A stretch of DNA of 64,000 bases from Bacteroidales bacterium (GTDB lineage: Bacteria > Bacteroidota > Bacteroidia > Bacteroidales > UBA12077). Below the pieces are notes generated by a model. The model was not told the origin of the DNA. It saw only the letters and a program-made list of their open reading frames with translations, and did not search any database. Positions 18,069-27,881 of the stretch are shown piece by piece. The translations under genes and the position numbers were made by a program. The stretch spans positions 1 through 64,000 of the forward strand of contig DAOWGM010000123.1 in NCBI GenBank assembly GCA_030637515.1. The letters are read 5' to 3'. The first letter of the stretch is position 1. Every line of letters starts with the position of its first letter.

Positions 18069-18195
18069 TACAGACTTTCTAAATTACTGGTTTACCAATT
18101 AACTATTTTACTATTTCGCCAATTCCTGCTTCACATTTTTGCCAATTTACCATTTTACCGTTTTACTAATTTACAAATAAACCAATTCACCATAA
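18069..18195 (+). repeat. Degenerate TTTACCAATT-like array
   Basis: Roughly a dozen imperfect units of TTTACC, TTTACT, TTTGCC or TTCACC, spaced 7-13 nt apart and joined by AAT or ATT, span this stretch (for example TTTACCAATT, TTTACCATTTTACCG, TTTACAAATAAACC). It fills part of the 590-nt gap 17818-18407 ahead of the T9SS cargo gene. No reading frame is open through it. Its function is unknown. Confidence 0.5.
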
Positions 18196-18407
18196 GTTCG
18201 TAGAAAATTTTTCTGTTTTCAATAACGAAAACATGATTTAAGTCTGTTTCAAATTTAGTTAACATTCTGTTCATAAAAATGAGATTTAAAATCTTGTGAA
18301 TCTAAAAATTTAATAATATCTTGACATCCCTTTTCCTTTAAAATAATACAAGGAAATTTTTTTTAACTAAAAACAATTAACACAATACAAACCTAAAATT
18401 TTTAATT

Positions 18408-21290
18408 ATGAAAAAACTTTTACTTAATTTATTTTTTGGACTATTGGCGATTGCTGCTTTTAGCCAATCACCGGTTTATACACTGGATTTTGAATCTGCC
18501 GGAGGTTATACAACTACTATAACTGAATTATCTGATAATTCTGCTGATTATTTCATTAGAAGTGATGGATCAAATATTGGATCATGGGTGGAGTTTACAA
18601 ATATGCAGGGTTCATGGTTTTTTGGAGCGATGGACATTGACGGAGACCAACCAACTTTACCAGTTGAGTTAAATATTGATGATATAGATATTACTGGAAT
18701 TACTTCTCTTGGATTTAGCATAATGATGGCTGAAGATGATGACGGAACTAATCAAGATTGGGATGACGCAGACTACGTACATATCCAATATGATATCGAT
18801 AATAGCGGTACATTTACAGACCTAATATGGATAAGTGGTATTGACGGCGTTGAAACATTTAACAATGAACCCTCAGTAGATGCAGATTTTGATGGGTTTG
18901 GTGATGGGGCTATTTTTGTAACATCTGATTTTAAGTCTTTTACTAACGCAATTGCGGGTACAGGCACAACAATTGATATTAAAATTATTTTTAATTTGGA
19001 TTCAGGTGATGAAGATATTGCTATTGATGATATTAAAATTTTAGATTTATCTGGAGACGTTGAACCTATTGGAGTTGTTGATCCAGCTAATAATGAAATT
19101 GATGTACTTATTACAAAATTACCAACAATTACTTTTAGTGAAAAAATATACAAAACAGATGATGGATCAACAGAAATAGTTGACGGAGACTTATCAACAC
19201 TTATAACATTTAAAGTGGATGATGCTGATGGAGCTGATGTTCCTGCAACTATGACATATAACAATACTAACTTTACAATAACTATTGATCCAACTAGTGA
19301 TTTATTAGGATCTCAAGATTATTATTTAGCATATAACCCTGTTTATGGAAGTACTGGTTCTAAAAACTTTGGTACAAATCTTACATTTACTACTGAGATC
19401 TTAATTCCTTCAATCCTAGAGGCATATTCATTAAACGACACCGTAATTGAATTAGTTCATGATAGGTCAGTAGCTAGCGTTGATCCAGCAGATTATAATC
19501 TTACTGGTACAGCTGCTATTACTTTTACTGCTGCTGAAATTGATGGTACAGATGATAAAATTGTACGTATTTGGGAACCTTCAGCTGCTATAACTGGAGA
19601 TGCAACAGTTGATGATATAGCTGATGCAAATTCAAACCTTGCTTTATATGCTGGTGTTACACCTATAGAATTTACTAATGCAAATAACGCAGGCGGAACA
19701 ATTGCAGAAGACATTGCAACTACCTTCACTGGTATTATCTCTGCAAACGATGCATATAATAATGTTTGGATAGCTGATGCAGAAGGTGCATTTAACGGTA
19801 TCTTAATTTATGATAATAATTTTGATGGTGTTGCTGCAGTGGGTGATGAAATAATTTTCAGAGGCATTTTAGATATTTATAACAACCTGAGCGAAATTAA
19901 AAATCCTGTATTAATTGAAAAATTATCTACAGGAAATACTCCTTATGGTCCTTCAGTAATTGATGGTGCAGACATTAGTGATGCAATTGCAGCCGATACT
20001 GACCCTGCTGAAGGCTGGGAAGGACAATTAATTAAAATTACTGGAGCAAAGATCACGGTTGGACTGGATGGTGCTGACTATTTTTATACTGCTACGGACG
20101 ATGATGGAGCAACAACGTTTAGAATTGGAGATAATGTTGATTATCATTTAACAAATATAACTTTAGCTGTAGATGATATGGTAACAATTATAGGTGTAGG
20201 TGATTACGATGATGGTACTTACAGAATAAATCCACGTGATGCTTCTGATGTTTTATCAGCAGATGCAACTGTTTCTTCAACCGAATACACTGTTGATAAT
20301 GGTTTAGAAACAATTACAAATGTACCTTACAATACTGATCTTGCAACATTTGAAAGTAATATTACTGCTGCTGCAAGTGCTGATTTTGAGACATATGAAG
20401 CTGATGGCTCAACAGTTGCAACTGATCTTGCTACTGGTTATAAAGTAATTGTTTCTGCAGAAGATGGTATTACTGAAAAAACATATGTAATTACTGTTAA
20501 TCTTCCAAGTTCTGATGCAACGGTTTCTTCTACAGCTTATACTGTTGATAATGGATTAGAAACAATAACCGACATTCCTTTCAGTGTAGATCTTGCAACA
20601 TTTGAAAGCAATATTACACCAGCTACAGGCGCTGATTTTGAAACTTACGAAGGAGACGGCTCAACTGTTGCCGGTGATCTTGCAACTGGTTATAAAGTAA
20701 TTGTTACAGCTGAAGACGGCACAACAGAAAAAATCTATACCATTACTATTGATGCTGTTAGCACAGATGCTACCTTAAGTGATTTACAAGTAAGTGGAAC
20801 AACTGTAACTGACTTTGCTTCTGGAACTTATGCTTATGAAGTTGAATTAGACGCTGGAACCACAGTAACTCCTACAGTTACTGCAGAAACTACATTTGCG
20901 TATGCAAATGCAGTTATTGACCCTGCAACAGATGTTAATGGCGATACTGAAGCTAAAAGAACTACAACTATTACTGTAACTGCTGAAGACGGAACAACAC
21001 AGGATTATACCATTTTATTCAGTGTAGATCCAACTGGAATAAATGAACTTTCAACAGGATTTAAAATTTATCCAAATCCGGGTACCGGTTTATTTAAACT
21101 TGAAATGAACAACATTTCTAATGGTGATTATACAGTTGAAGTATATGACGTAATTGGGAAAGTAGTTTATAAATCAAATATTACTGAAAGCATAAGCAAT
21201 ATTGATCTTACTCACATGAATTCAGGCTTATATTATGTAAGCGTAAATAATGGTGAAGAAAGAAATATTACTAAAATTATGATTCAATAA
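18408..21290 (+). CDS. Large secreted T9SS cargo protein with Ig-like, OB-like and cadherin-like repeats
   Basis: A 960-residue surface or secreted protein. A signal peptide (residues 1-19, ending AAFSQ) precedes a beta-sandwich region (22-215) rich in Asp, an SbsA-type Ig-like domain (about 218-310, VDPANNEIDVLITKLPTITF), and an OB-fold region resembling DUF5689 (about 425-615). Three cadherin-like sandwich repeats follow at 617-700, 701-784 and about 785-882; the first two are 84-residue near-copies. The end (about 885-960) is a type A sorting domain with FKIYPNPGTGLFKLE, MNSGLYYVSV and a terminal KIMIQ. It is therefore expected to use the Por secretion system (see porT). No catalytic motif is seen; an adhesin or structural role is inference. 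Confidence 0.82.
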   Translation: MKKLLLNLFFGLLAIAAFSQSPVYTLDFESAGGYTTTITELSDNSADYFIRSDGSNIGSWVEFTNMQGSWFFGAMDIDGDQPTLPVELNIDDIDITGITSLGFSIMMAEDDDGTNQDWDDADYVHIQYDIDNSGTFTDLIWISGIDGVETFNNEPSVDADFDGFGDGAIFVTSDFKSFTNAIAGTGTTIDIKIIFNLDSGDEDIAIDDIKILDLSGDVEPIGVVDPANNEIDVLITKLPTITFSEKIYKTDDGSTEIVDGDLSTLITFKVDDADGADVPATMTYNNTNFTITIDPTSDLLGSQDYYLAYNPVYGSTGSKNFGTNLTFTTEILIPSILEAYSLNDTVIELVHDRSVASVDPADYNLTGTAAITFTAAEIDGTDDKIVRIWEPSAAITGDATVDDIADANSNLALYAGVTPIEFTNANNAGGTIAEDIATTFTGIISANDAYNNVWIADAEGAFNGILIYDNNFDGVAAVGDEIIFRGILDIYNNLSEIKNPVLIEKLSTGNTPYGPSVIDGADISDAIAADTDPAEGWEGQLIKITGAKITVGLDGADYFYTATDDDGATTFRIGDNVDYHLTNITLAVDDMVTIIGVGDYDDGTYRINPRDASDVLSADATVSSTEYTVDNGLETITNVPYNTDLATFESNITAAASADFETYEADGSTVATDLATGYKVIVSAEDGITEKTYVITVNLPSSDATVSSTAYTVDNGLETITDIPFSVDLATFESNITPATGADFETYEGDGSTVAGDLATGYKVIVTAEDGTTEKIYTITIDAVSTDATLSDLQVSGTTVTDFASGTYAYEVELDAGTTVTPTVTAETTFAYANAVIDPATDVNGDTEAKRTTTITVTAEDGTTQDYTILFSVDPTGINELSTGFKIYPNPGTGLFKLEMNNISNGDYTVEVYDVIGKVVYKSNITESISNIDLTHMNSGLYYVSVNNGEERNITKIMIQ
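20256..20759 (+). repeat. Two in-frame 252-bp tandem repeats inside the T9SS cargo gene
   Basis: Two adjacent 252-bp units (20256-20507, 20508-20759) encode 84-residue segments sharing YTVDNGLETIT, DLATFESNIT, ADFETYE, DGSTVA, DLATGYKVIV and AEDG. DNA similarity is also high, which suggests a recent duplication and possible length variation. Confidence 0.85.
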
Positions 21291-21316
21291 TTTTAGCTCA
21301 CTACTTTAAAAATTAG

Positions 21317-21344
21317 AAAAGCGGTCTTTGTACCGCTTTTTTTA
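21317..21344 (+). terminator. Intrinsic terminator of the T9SS cargo gene
   Basis: Stem AAAAGCGGT (21317-21325)/ACCGCTTTT (21332-21340) with six-base loop, followed by T-rich DNA, 27 nt after the stop codon. Confidence 0.85.
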
Positions 21345-21421
21345 TGTAAAAAAATAGCCAATGATTATTTTACCTTAATAAAAAGTTTTACTTTTAAATT
21401 ACAACCTTGTTATTATAATTC

Positions 21422-23497
21422 ATGTTTGAGAAGTTTTTGCATCAAACACCTTTTTTTAGACTTGTTATTCCATTTATTGCCGGAATTTTATTTCAAATAA
21501 AATTTCCGATTTTAAATGGTGTAATAATATTTATTATTGCCTTACTCCTTTTAACTATAACAATATTTAGTATTTTCAAATTAACTCGAAATTACTCCTT
21601 AAATAAGCTTTGGGGAGTGTTAATATCGCTTATATTGTTATTTTCAGGAATGCAATTGGTAAATTTTAAGGTGTATAACAGGTTCGATTTTAATAAAAAT
21701 GAACAAACGTTTATTGCTACAATCATAGAGCAACCAAAAGAAACTGAGAAATCGGTTAAAACTATTTTAAAACTGAATTCATTAAAAGACTCTGTTATAT
21801 GGAAGAAAAATAATACTCGAGTTATATGCTATTTCCAAAAAGATTCAAATACACTTCAATTAAATTTTGGTGATCAAATATTAGTTAAAGCTTTTGTTAG
21901 TGAAATTAAAAATAGTGGGAATCCATTTGAATTCGATTATAAGAAATATCTTAAGTATAAAGAAATTTACTATCAGACTTATGTTAAAAGCTCAAACTAT
22001 TCTGTTTTAGCACATGAAAAATGTAATATACTATGGCAGTATTCACATAAAGCAAGGCAATCATTATTAAACATTTATAAGAAACACAATATTTCCGATG
22101 ATGAGTTTGCAGTATTGTCGGCACTAACTTTAGGATTCAAGAATGATCTTACACCTGAACTGAAAGAAAGTTTTTCTGCAAGTGGCGCTATGCATATTCT
22201 TGCTGTTTCGGGCTTACATGTCGGTATTATTTTTATTGTATTATGTAAAATGCTTTTCTTTCTTCAAAAGAATAAATACGGAAGAATTATACAGTCTGCA
22301 ATTATCATTGTAGCTTTATTTACATATGCTTTTATTACCGGATTTTCAGATTCTGTTTTCAGAGCTGCAACTATGTTTGCCTTTGTTAGCTTAGGGCAAA
22401 TGTTCAAAAGGCAAATAAATATTTACAATACCATTTCTGCTTCTGCATTTATACTATTAATAATAAATCCATATTCAATTATGAATGTCGGATTTCAGTT
22501 ATCTTATGCAGCAGTTATCAGCATTGTATTTTTTCAGCCTAAAATATACTCATTGCTTAATTTTAAGTATAAAATTCCAGATTATATATGGCAACTAATA
22601 AGTGTTGCAATTGCGGCTCAAATTGGCACCTTTCCAATTACAATTCACTATTTTAATCAATTCCCCTTATATTTCATTTTATCAAATATTATAATAATAC
22701 CTATTGCTATCTTAATAATTTATGGAGCAATTTTACTTTTTGCCTTTTCTTTTTCCGATTTAATTTCAAAATATATTTCAATAGGATTAAATTTTATTAC
22801 TCACATATTAAACCAAAATGTAGGTTTTATTGAAGAATTGCCATTTTCAAAAATTGAAAATATTTTATTTGATAGAATTGAGGTTATTATACTATTAGCG
22901 CTAATCTTTTCTATTTCTTTTTTCATAATCCAAAAGCAGTATTATTTTTTAAAAACCTCTGTTCTGATTTTAATTAGCTTACTATGTTATAATATAGTTA
23001 ATAACTTCAAAATATCAGAAAACTCAATTTTTGTTGTTCATAATATTAAGGGAGTATCGGCTATTAACCTGATTGAAGGCAAAGAATCCTATTTTATTTC
23101 TAACGAAATTGCTAATAATTTCTCTGATGCCATTAAATATAGCGTAAATCCGCTATGGAAAAAACAAAAAATAAGCAAGATTGTTACTGTAGGAGAAGAA
23201 GACAGTTTAAAGATCTTTAATTCGTTTTCATTTAAAAAAATAAAAATCTTGCATATAAAAAGTAATCAGATTTTAAATTACAAACCAGTTGAAAAGCTAA
23301 AAACAAATTATATCATATTGTCAGAAAATACAGACCTGAGTATTTCAGATCTAATATCATGTTTTGAATTTGATGAAATTATTTTTGACTCGTCAAACTC
23401 ATTTTATAAAGTTAGAACCTGGAAGAAGGAATGCCTTAATTCAGGAATTAAATTTCATGATGTATCTGAGGAAGGTGCTTATTCAAGGTATCTATAA
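21422..23497 (+). CDS. comEC: ComEC/Rec2 family DNA-uptake channel
   Basis: A 691-residue polytopic protein. N-terminal membrane segments and a DUF4131 region (about 1-190) precede the ComEC competence domain (about 220-490), marked by LGFKNDLTPELKESFSASGA followed by MHILAVSGLHVGIIF, and AATMFAFVSLGQMFKR. The C-terminal part (about 540-691) corresponds in position to the beta-lactamase-like domain, but the HxHxDH metal motif is not visible, so it is either degenerate or replaced. ComEC translocates single-stranded DNA through the inner membrane. With the ComEA-like protein at 2001-2915 this suggests natural DNA uptake, unproven here. Confidence 0.85.
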   Translation: MFEKFLHQTPFFRLVIPFIAGILFQIKFPILNGVIIFIIALLLLTITIFSIFKLTRNYSLNKLWGVLISLILLFSGMQLVNFKVYNRFDFNKNEQTFIATIIEQPKETEKSVKTILKLNSLKDSVIWKKNNTRVICYFQKDSNTLQLNFGDQILVKAFVSEIKNSGNPFEFDYKKYLKYKEIYYQTYVKSSNYSVLAHEKCNILWQYSHKARQSLLNIYKKHNISDDEFAVLSALTLGFKNDLTPELKESFSASGAMHILAVSGLHVGIIFIVLCKMLFFLQKNKYGRIIQSAIIIVALFTYAFITGFSDSVFRAATMFAFVSLGQMFKRQINIYNTISASAFILLIINPYSIMNVGFQLSYAAVISIVFFQPKIYSLLNFKYKIPDYIWQLISVAIAAQIGTFPITIHYFNQFPLYFILSNIIIIPIAILIIYGAILLFAFSFSDLISKYISIGLNFITHILNQNVGFIEELPFSKIENILFDRIEVIILLALIFSISFFIIQKQYYFLKTSVLILISLLCYNIVNNFKISENSIFVVHNIKGVSAINLIEGKESYFISNEIANNFSDAIKYSVNPLWKKQKISKIVTVGEEDSLKIFNSFSFKKIKILHIKSNQILNYKPVEKLKTNYIILSENTDLSISDLISCFEFDEIIFDSSNSFYKVRTWKKECLNSGIKFHDVSEEGAYSRYL

Positions 23498-23628
23498 ATA
23501 CAAATAATATCCGTTCATAAAAAAAACACATTATTAATAGAAATTTCGGTATAGAATATTTTACTTTGCCATTTATTATTTTGTATTATTTTTTACTTAA
23601 AATAGCAGAAAATTCTTAAATTAACAAG

Positions 23629-24972
23629 ATGAAAATTATTGTTGCCGGAGCCGGTGAAGTTGGAAAACACCTCGCAAAAATGTTAAGTAGTGAATTCCAC
23701 GACATTATAGTCATTGACCCAGACGAAGACAGACTAAAAGGCATAGATTCTAATTTGGACATATTAACAATTACTGGTTCTGCTACTTCAATGGAAATAT
23801 TAAAGGAAGCGAAGGTAAAAAGAACAGATCTATTTATAGCAGTAACTCATTCTGAGGAAACAAATATAACTGCTGCTATTATTGCAAAAAAACTTGGAGC
23901 TACAAAAACCATTGCCAGGGTTGATAATAATGAATTTATTGAACCCGAAAATATATCTCATTTTATTAGTCTTGGAATTGATTACCTTATATATCCTGAA
24001 AGAATTGCTGCACGTGAGATTGTTGACTTAATGGGTCATGCCGAAATTTTTGAATCAGTTGACTTCTCTGGTGGAAAGTTATCATTATATGTATTAAAGC
24101 TTAATGAAAATGCTCCTGTTATAAATCAATCCTTAAGTGATATTGCTAAGCTTAAAGAAATAGAATTCAGAGCAGTAGCCATTTCGCGAAATGGAAAAAC
24201 AATTATTCCAAGAGGTGATGACTCGTTTCAGGTAAATGATCTGGCGTATGTTGTTACAAACAAAGCCGGTGTTAAAGACGTTCTGAAATACTCAGGAAAG
24301 AAAAAAATTGACATTAAAAATGTTATGATTCTTGGTGGAAGTCGCATTGGAAAACGAACAGCAAAATCACTTGAAAATAGATTTAATATAAAGCTGATAG
24401 AAATAGACAAAGAAAAGAGCATTAAATTGGCCGATCAGCTACAAAATACACTTGTCGTTAATGGCGATGGAAGAAACATCGATCTTCTAAACGAAGAAGG
24501 TTTAAGTAAGATGGATACTTTTATTGCTGTAACCGGAAATTCAGAAACAAATATTTTATCATGTATTCTGGCAAAAAAGATGGGCGTTAAAAAAACCATT
24601 GCCGAAATTGAGAATATCGACTATATTGATCTTGGTGAAAGTATGGGAATTGATACTATCATTAACAAGAAACTAATTACAGCAAGCAAAATATTTAAAT
24701 TTACACTTAGTGCTGAAGTTGAAACAATGAAATGCCTTACAGGTTCAGATGCTGATGTACTTGAGTTTGTTGCAAAGCCCGATTCAAAAATTACCAAAGG
24801 AATTATAAAAACGATTGATTTTCCAAAAGATGCTATTATTGGAGGAATTATTAGAGGCGAAAAAGGATTTATTGCTAAAGGTGATACTCAAATTATGCCT
24901 TACGATAGAGTCGTTGTTTTCGCTCTTCCTTCTGCTGTAAAAAGATTGGATAACTTTTTTAATACCAAATGA
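23629..24972 (+). CDS. trkA: Potassium uptake regulator TrkA
   Basis: A 447-residue cytosolic RCK protein with two tandem units, each a Rossmann TrkA_N and a TrkA_C domain. The dinucleotide motifs are VAGAGEVGKHLA at the N-terminus and LGGSRIGKRTA near residue 230. The full two-RCK length is typical of Gram-negative TrkA. It gates the TrkH channel through NAD(H) or nucleotide binding. The trkH start ATG overlaps its stop by four bases (ATGA), which indicates translational coupling. Confidence 0.93.
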   Translation: MKIIVAGAGEVGKHLAKMLSSEFHDIIVIDPDEDRLKGIDSNLDILTITGSATSMEILKEAKVKRTDLFIAVTHSEETNITAAIIAKKLGATKTIARVDNNEFIEPENISHFISLGIDYLIYPERIAAREIVDLMGHAEIFESVDFSGGKLSLYVLKLNENAPVINQSLSDIAKLKEIEFRAVAISRNGKTIIPRGDDSFQVNDLAYVVTNKAGVKDVLKYSGKKKIDIKNVMILGGSRIGKRTAKSLENRFNIKLIEIDKEKSIKLADQLQNTLVVNGDGRNIDLLNEEGLSKMDTFIAVTGNSETNILSCILAKKMGVKKTIAEIENIDYIDLGESMGIDTIINKKLITASKIFKFTLSAEVETMKCLTGSDADVLEFVAKPDSKITKGIIKTIDFPKDAIIGGIIRGEKGFIAKGDTQIMPYDRVVVFALPSAVKRLDNFFNTK

Positions 24973-26420
24973 TAAACAAGAAAATCATTTTTCAGGTTAT
25001 TGGTCTACTACTTATTATCGAAGGATTTTTTCTTGGTATTTCTTCCTTAGTAAGTTTGTATTACCACGGGCCTGATTTCTACGCACTTATGATTACTACT
25101 GGAATATGTGTTTTTACCGGAATTGGTCTTAGATTAGCAACACATAATGCCGAAAAAAATATAAATAAACGCGAAGGATATATTATTGTTAGTTTAGTTT
25201 GGGTAGTTTTCTCATTATTTGGAGCATTGCCTTTTATTATTAGCGGTGCGATACCTTCATATACAGACGCATTTTTTGAAACTATATCAGGATTTACAAC
25301 AACAGGTGCTTCTATTTTAAATGATATTGAATCGATACCGAAAGGATTGTTGTTCTGGAGAAGCTTGACACAATGGCTTGGAGGTATGGGAATAATTGTT
25401 CTTTCCATTGCAATACTTCCAATATTTGGAATTGGAGGAATGCAGCTATTTGTTGCAGAAGTTCCAGGACCAACTCCGGATAAACTTCATCCAAGAGTAA
25501 AGGAAACTGCAAAAAGACTTTGGGGAATTTATGTTCTTTTCACTTTAGCCGAAATAATTCTTCTGAAAATTGGGGGCATGAGCTGGTTCGATGCTGTTAA
25601 CCATTCTTTCACAACAATGGCTACGGGAGGATATTCTACAAAGCAAGCCAGTATTGCTGATCCAAGTTTTTCTCCGTTTATTCATTATGTAATTATTGTT
25701 TTTATGTTTATTGCCGGAACCAATTTTACATTATCCTATTTTGCGTTGCATTTGAAATTTAGAAAAGTATTTAAAAACGAAGAGTTCAGATATTATTTAG
25801 GATTTGTAATTCTCTTTACAGTGATTATTTCTCTTGCTCTTTGGCATTTTAATGGTTCTAGTCCTGAAAAATCATTTAGAGATTCTTTATTCCAGGTCGT
25901 TTCTATAATTACAACAACTGGCTTTGCTACAGCAGATTACTTGCAATGGATGCCTTTTGTAATAGTTATGCTTTTTGCACTAATGTTTTTTGGTGGTTCG
26001 GCAGGATCAACCGGCGGAAGTATTAAAATTGTAAGAATAACCTTACTATTAAAGAATAGTTATCAGGAATTAAAACGAATAATTCATCCAAATGCTGTTA
26101 TTCCAGTGCGAATAAGTGGTAAAAGTGTTCCTACACAAATTATCTCAAACATACTCGCCTTTGTTGTTTTTTACATGCTAATTTCAATTGTAAGCACAAT
26201 AGTAATATCATCATTGGGATATGATATAGAAACTTCATTGGGTGCTGTAGCTGCAACACTTGGAAATATTGGGCCTGGAATTGGATTGGTTGGACCAGCA
26301 CAAAATTATGCTCACATTCCGGACTTTGGTAAATGGTTTTTATCATTCTTAATGCTAATTGGTCGTTTGGAATTGTTTACCGTTTTAATATTATTCTCAC
26401 CAGCATTCTGGAAAAAATAA
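24969..26420 (+). CDS. trkH: Potassium uptake channel subunit TrkH
   Basis: A 483-residue membrane protein with four membrane-pore-membrane repeats. Selectivity-filter type segments are visible: SGFTTTGASIL, TMATGGYSTKQA, STTTGFATADY-like ITTTGFATADY and ATLGNIGPGIGLVG. SLTQWLGGMGIIVLSIAILP is the family signature after the first filter. It mediates K+ entry gated by TrkA. It overlaps trkA by four bases, and pnuC follows 18 nt downstream, perhaps on the same transcript. Confidence 0.93.
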   Translation: MINKKIIFQVIGLLLIIEGFFLGISSLVSLYYHGPDFYALMITTGICVFTGIGLRLATHNAEKNINKREGYIIVSLVWVVFSLFGALPFIISGAIPSYTDAFFETISGFTTTGASILNDIESIPKGLLFWRSLTQWLGGMGIIVLSIAILPIFGIGGMQLFVAEVPGPTPDKLHPRVKETAKRLWGIYVLFTLAEIILLKIGGMSWFDAVNHSFTTMATGGYSTKQASIADPSFSPFIHYVIIVFMFIAGTNFTLSYFALHLKFRKVFKNEEFRYYLGFVILFTVIISLALWHFNGSSPEKSFRDSLFQVVSIITTTGFATADYLQWMPFVIVMLFALMFFGGSAGSTGGSIKIVRITLLLKNSYQELKRIIHPNAVIPVRISGKSVPTQIISNILAFVVFYMLISIVSTIVISSLGYDIETSLGAVAATLGNIGPGIGLVGPAQNYAHIPDFGKWFLSFLMLIGRLELFTVLILFSPAFWKK

Positions 26421-26438
26421 TAACCATAAAAAATTAAA

Positions 26439-27119
26439 ATGAACCGCATAAAAGAATACTTTGCGGACTGGGATTTATACGAAAAGATATGGCTATTCGT
26501 TTTCACATGCATAATTATTGTTCTTTCAATATATTGGAAAGATTCTTATGTTGGAATTCTGGCTTCACTAACCGGGATATGGTGTGTAGTTCTTATTGCT
26601 AAAGGGAAAATTGCAAATTACTATTTTGGAATTGTAAATGTAGTTGCATATGCATATGTAGCATTTGGTTGTCAGTATTATGGCGAAGTTATGCTTAATA
26701 TGATCTATTTCTTACCCATGCAGTTTGTTGGGATTTATTTATGGAGAAAAAGAAGAGTCTCAAATATGAAAGATGATGTGAAAGTTATCTACATGTCTAA
26801 CAAGCAGCGAATAATTTGGTTCTTTATTACGATTGTAGGAACAATTCTTTATGGTTTCTTTCTAAAATATTTGGGAGGCAACTTACCTTTTATTGATTCT
26901 TCTTCAACAGTTATGTCGGTAATTGCAATGATTTTAATGGTATTTGTTTTTGTTGAACAATGGGTATTATGGATTTTGGTTGATATTGTTTCAATAATAA
27001 TGTGGTTTACTGTAATGATTAATGGAGGAAATGATGTTGCCGTACTTGTAATGTGGATAGCATTTCTTGTAAACGCAGTTTATGGTTTGTATAACTGGAT
27101 TCAACTTGCAAAAAAGTAA
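26439..27119 (+). CDS. pnuC: PnuC-like nicotinamide riboside/vitamin transporter
   Basis: A 226-residue protein with about seven membrane segments in the 3+1+3 SWEET-like PnuC arrangement. Family marks are the aromatic WCVVLIAKGKIANYYFGIVN-type segment, NMIYFLPMQFVGIYLWRK and EQWVLWILVDIVSIIMWF. PnuC proteins import nicotinamide riboside by facilitated diffusion; related PnuT and PnuX carry thiamine or riboflavin. No thiamine or flavin riboswitch or gene is adjacent, so the NAD-precursor role is preferred but not proven. The intergenic distance to trkH is short (18 nt). Confidence 0.85.
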   Translation: MNRIKEYFADWDLYEKIWLFVFTCIIIVLSIYWKDSYVGILASLTGIWCVVLIAKGKIANYYFGIVNVVAYAYVAFGCQYYGEVMLNMIYFLPMQFVGIYLWRKRRVSNMKDDVKVIYMSNKQRIIWFFITIVGTILYGFFLKYLGGNLPFIDSSSTVMSVIAMILMVFVFVEQWVLWILVDIVSIIMWFTVMINGGNDVAVLVMWIAFLVNAVYGLYNWIQLAKK

Positions 27120-27129
27120 TAATCTGATT

Positions 27130-27743
27130 TTAAAGAATTAATTCTCCTATTCCTTGACGAATAATTTCAAAATCATCACCTGTGCAATCGATTACTGTTG
27201 AAGCTTCATTCTTCCCATATCCGCCATCAATTACATAATCAACTAAATGCTCATATTTTTCATGAATCAACTCAGGATCAGTCATATAATCCAGAATTTC
27301 GTCTTCATCATGTAGCGATGTTGTCATTATTGGGTGTCCAAGCCCCTTTACTAATTCAATAGCAATATTATTATCAGGGATTCTTACTCCAACGGTTTTC
27401 TTTTTTGATTTATGAAATCTTGGTACACTGCTATTTGCATTTAAGATAAATGTAAAGGTCCCGGAAGATTATGTTTTAATAATTTAAATGTAGGATTATT
27501 AATATGCAAAGTAAACTGAGATACCTGACTAATGTCGCTGCAAACTATTGAGAAGTTCTCTTTTAATGCATTCTTACCCTTAATTTTAACAATCCTGTCG
27601 AATGCTTTCGGACTATTAATATCCCATGCCAGACCATAAACTGTATCAGTAGGATAAATAATCAATCCATTTTTCTTAAGAGCTTCAACCGCCATGGCTA
27701 TTTCTCTTGGATTCGGATTGTCGGGGTGAATTTGCAATAACAT
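27130..27743 (-). pseudogene. Sua5/YciO/YrdC family gene, broken by a -1 frameshift
   Basis: The first 100 codons (27743 leftward) encode a YrdC-fold start with GLIIYPTDTVYGLAWDI and KIKGKNALKENFSIVCSD, then run out of frame after LPGP. The other frame (to 27130) continues with TVGVRIPDNN, GHPIMTTSL and IDGGYGKNEASTVIDC. Adding one T to the TTT at 27454-27456 restores GPFTFILNA and a single ~204-residue protein, the usual YciO length. The family makes threonylcarbamoyl-AMP for tRNA t6A, or is YciO of related function. A single homopolymer deletion may be a sequencing or assembly error and not decay, as the rest is intact. Confidence 0.85.
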
Positions 27744-27828
27744 ATTAAAATACCTATTTATTAAAGGCTGTAAATGTAATAAACTATTAATAAATTAATT
27801 CGAAAAACAGCTAAAAACATGCATAAAT

Positions 27829-27861
27829 AAAAGGAGGTTGCAATAATTGCAACCTCCTTTT
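27829..27861. terminator. Strong bidirectional-looking terminator
   Basis: A perfect 15-bp inverted repeat, AAAAGGAGGTTGCAA/TTGCAACCTCCTTTT, with a 3-nt loop. It lies 21 nt after the transaldolase stop codon and reads as a terminator for that leftward gene. Confidence 0.85.
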
Positions 27862-27881
27862 TAATTCTTCTATTTTATATT

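Noticed and set aside
18069-18195. CRISPR array
   Set aside because: Units are 7-13 nt, imperfect and without unique spacers; no cas genes are in the window.
18773-19264. 163-codon leftward frame inside the T9SS cargo gene
   Set aside because: The low-complexity Ser/Ile/Val sequence is the reverse of Asp/Gly-rich coding DNA.
27441-27743. Programmed frameshift in the Sua5/YciO gene
   Set aside because: The site is a plain TTT run without a slippery heptamer followed by a structure, so deletion or sequencing error is simpler.
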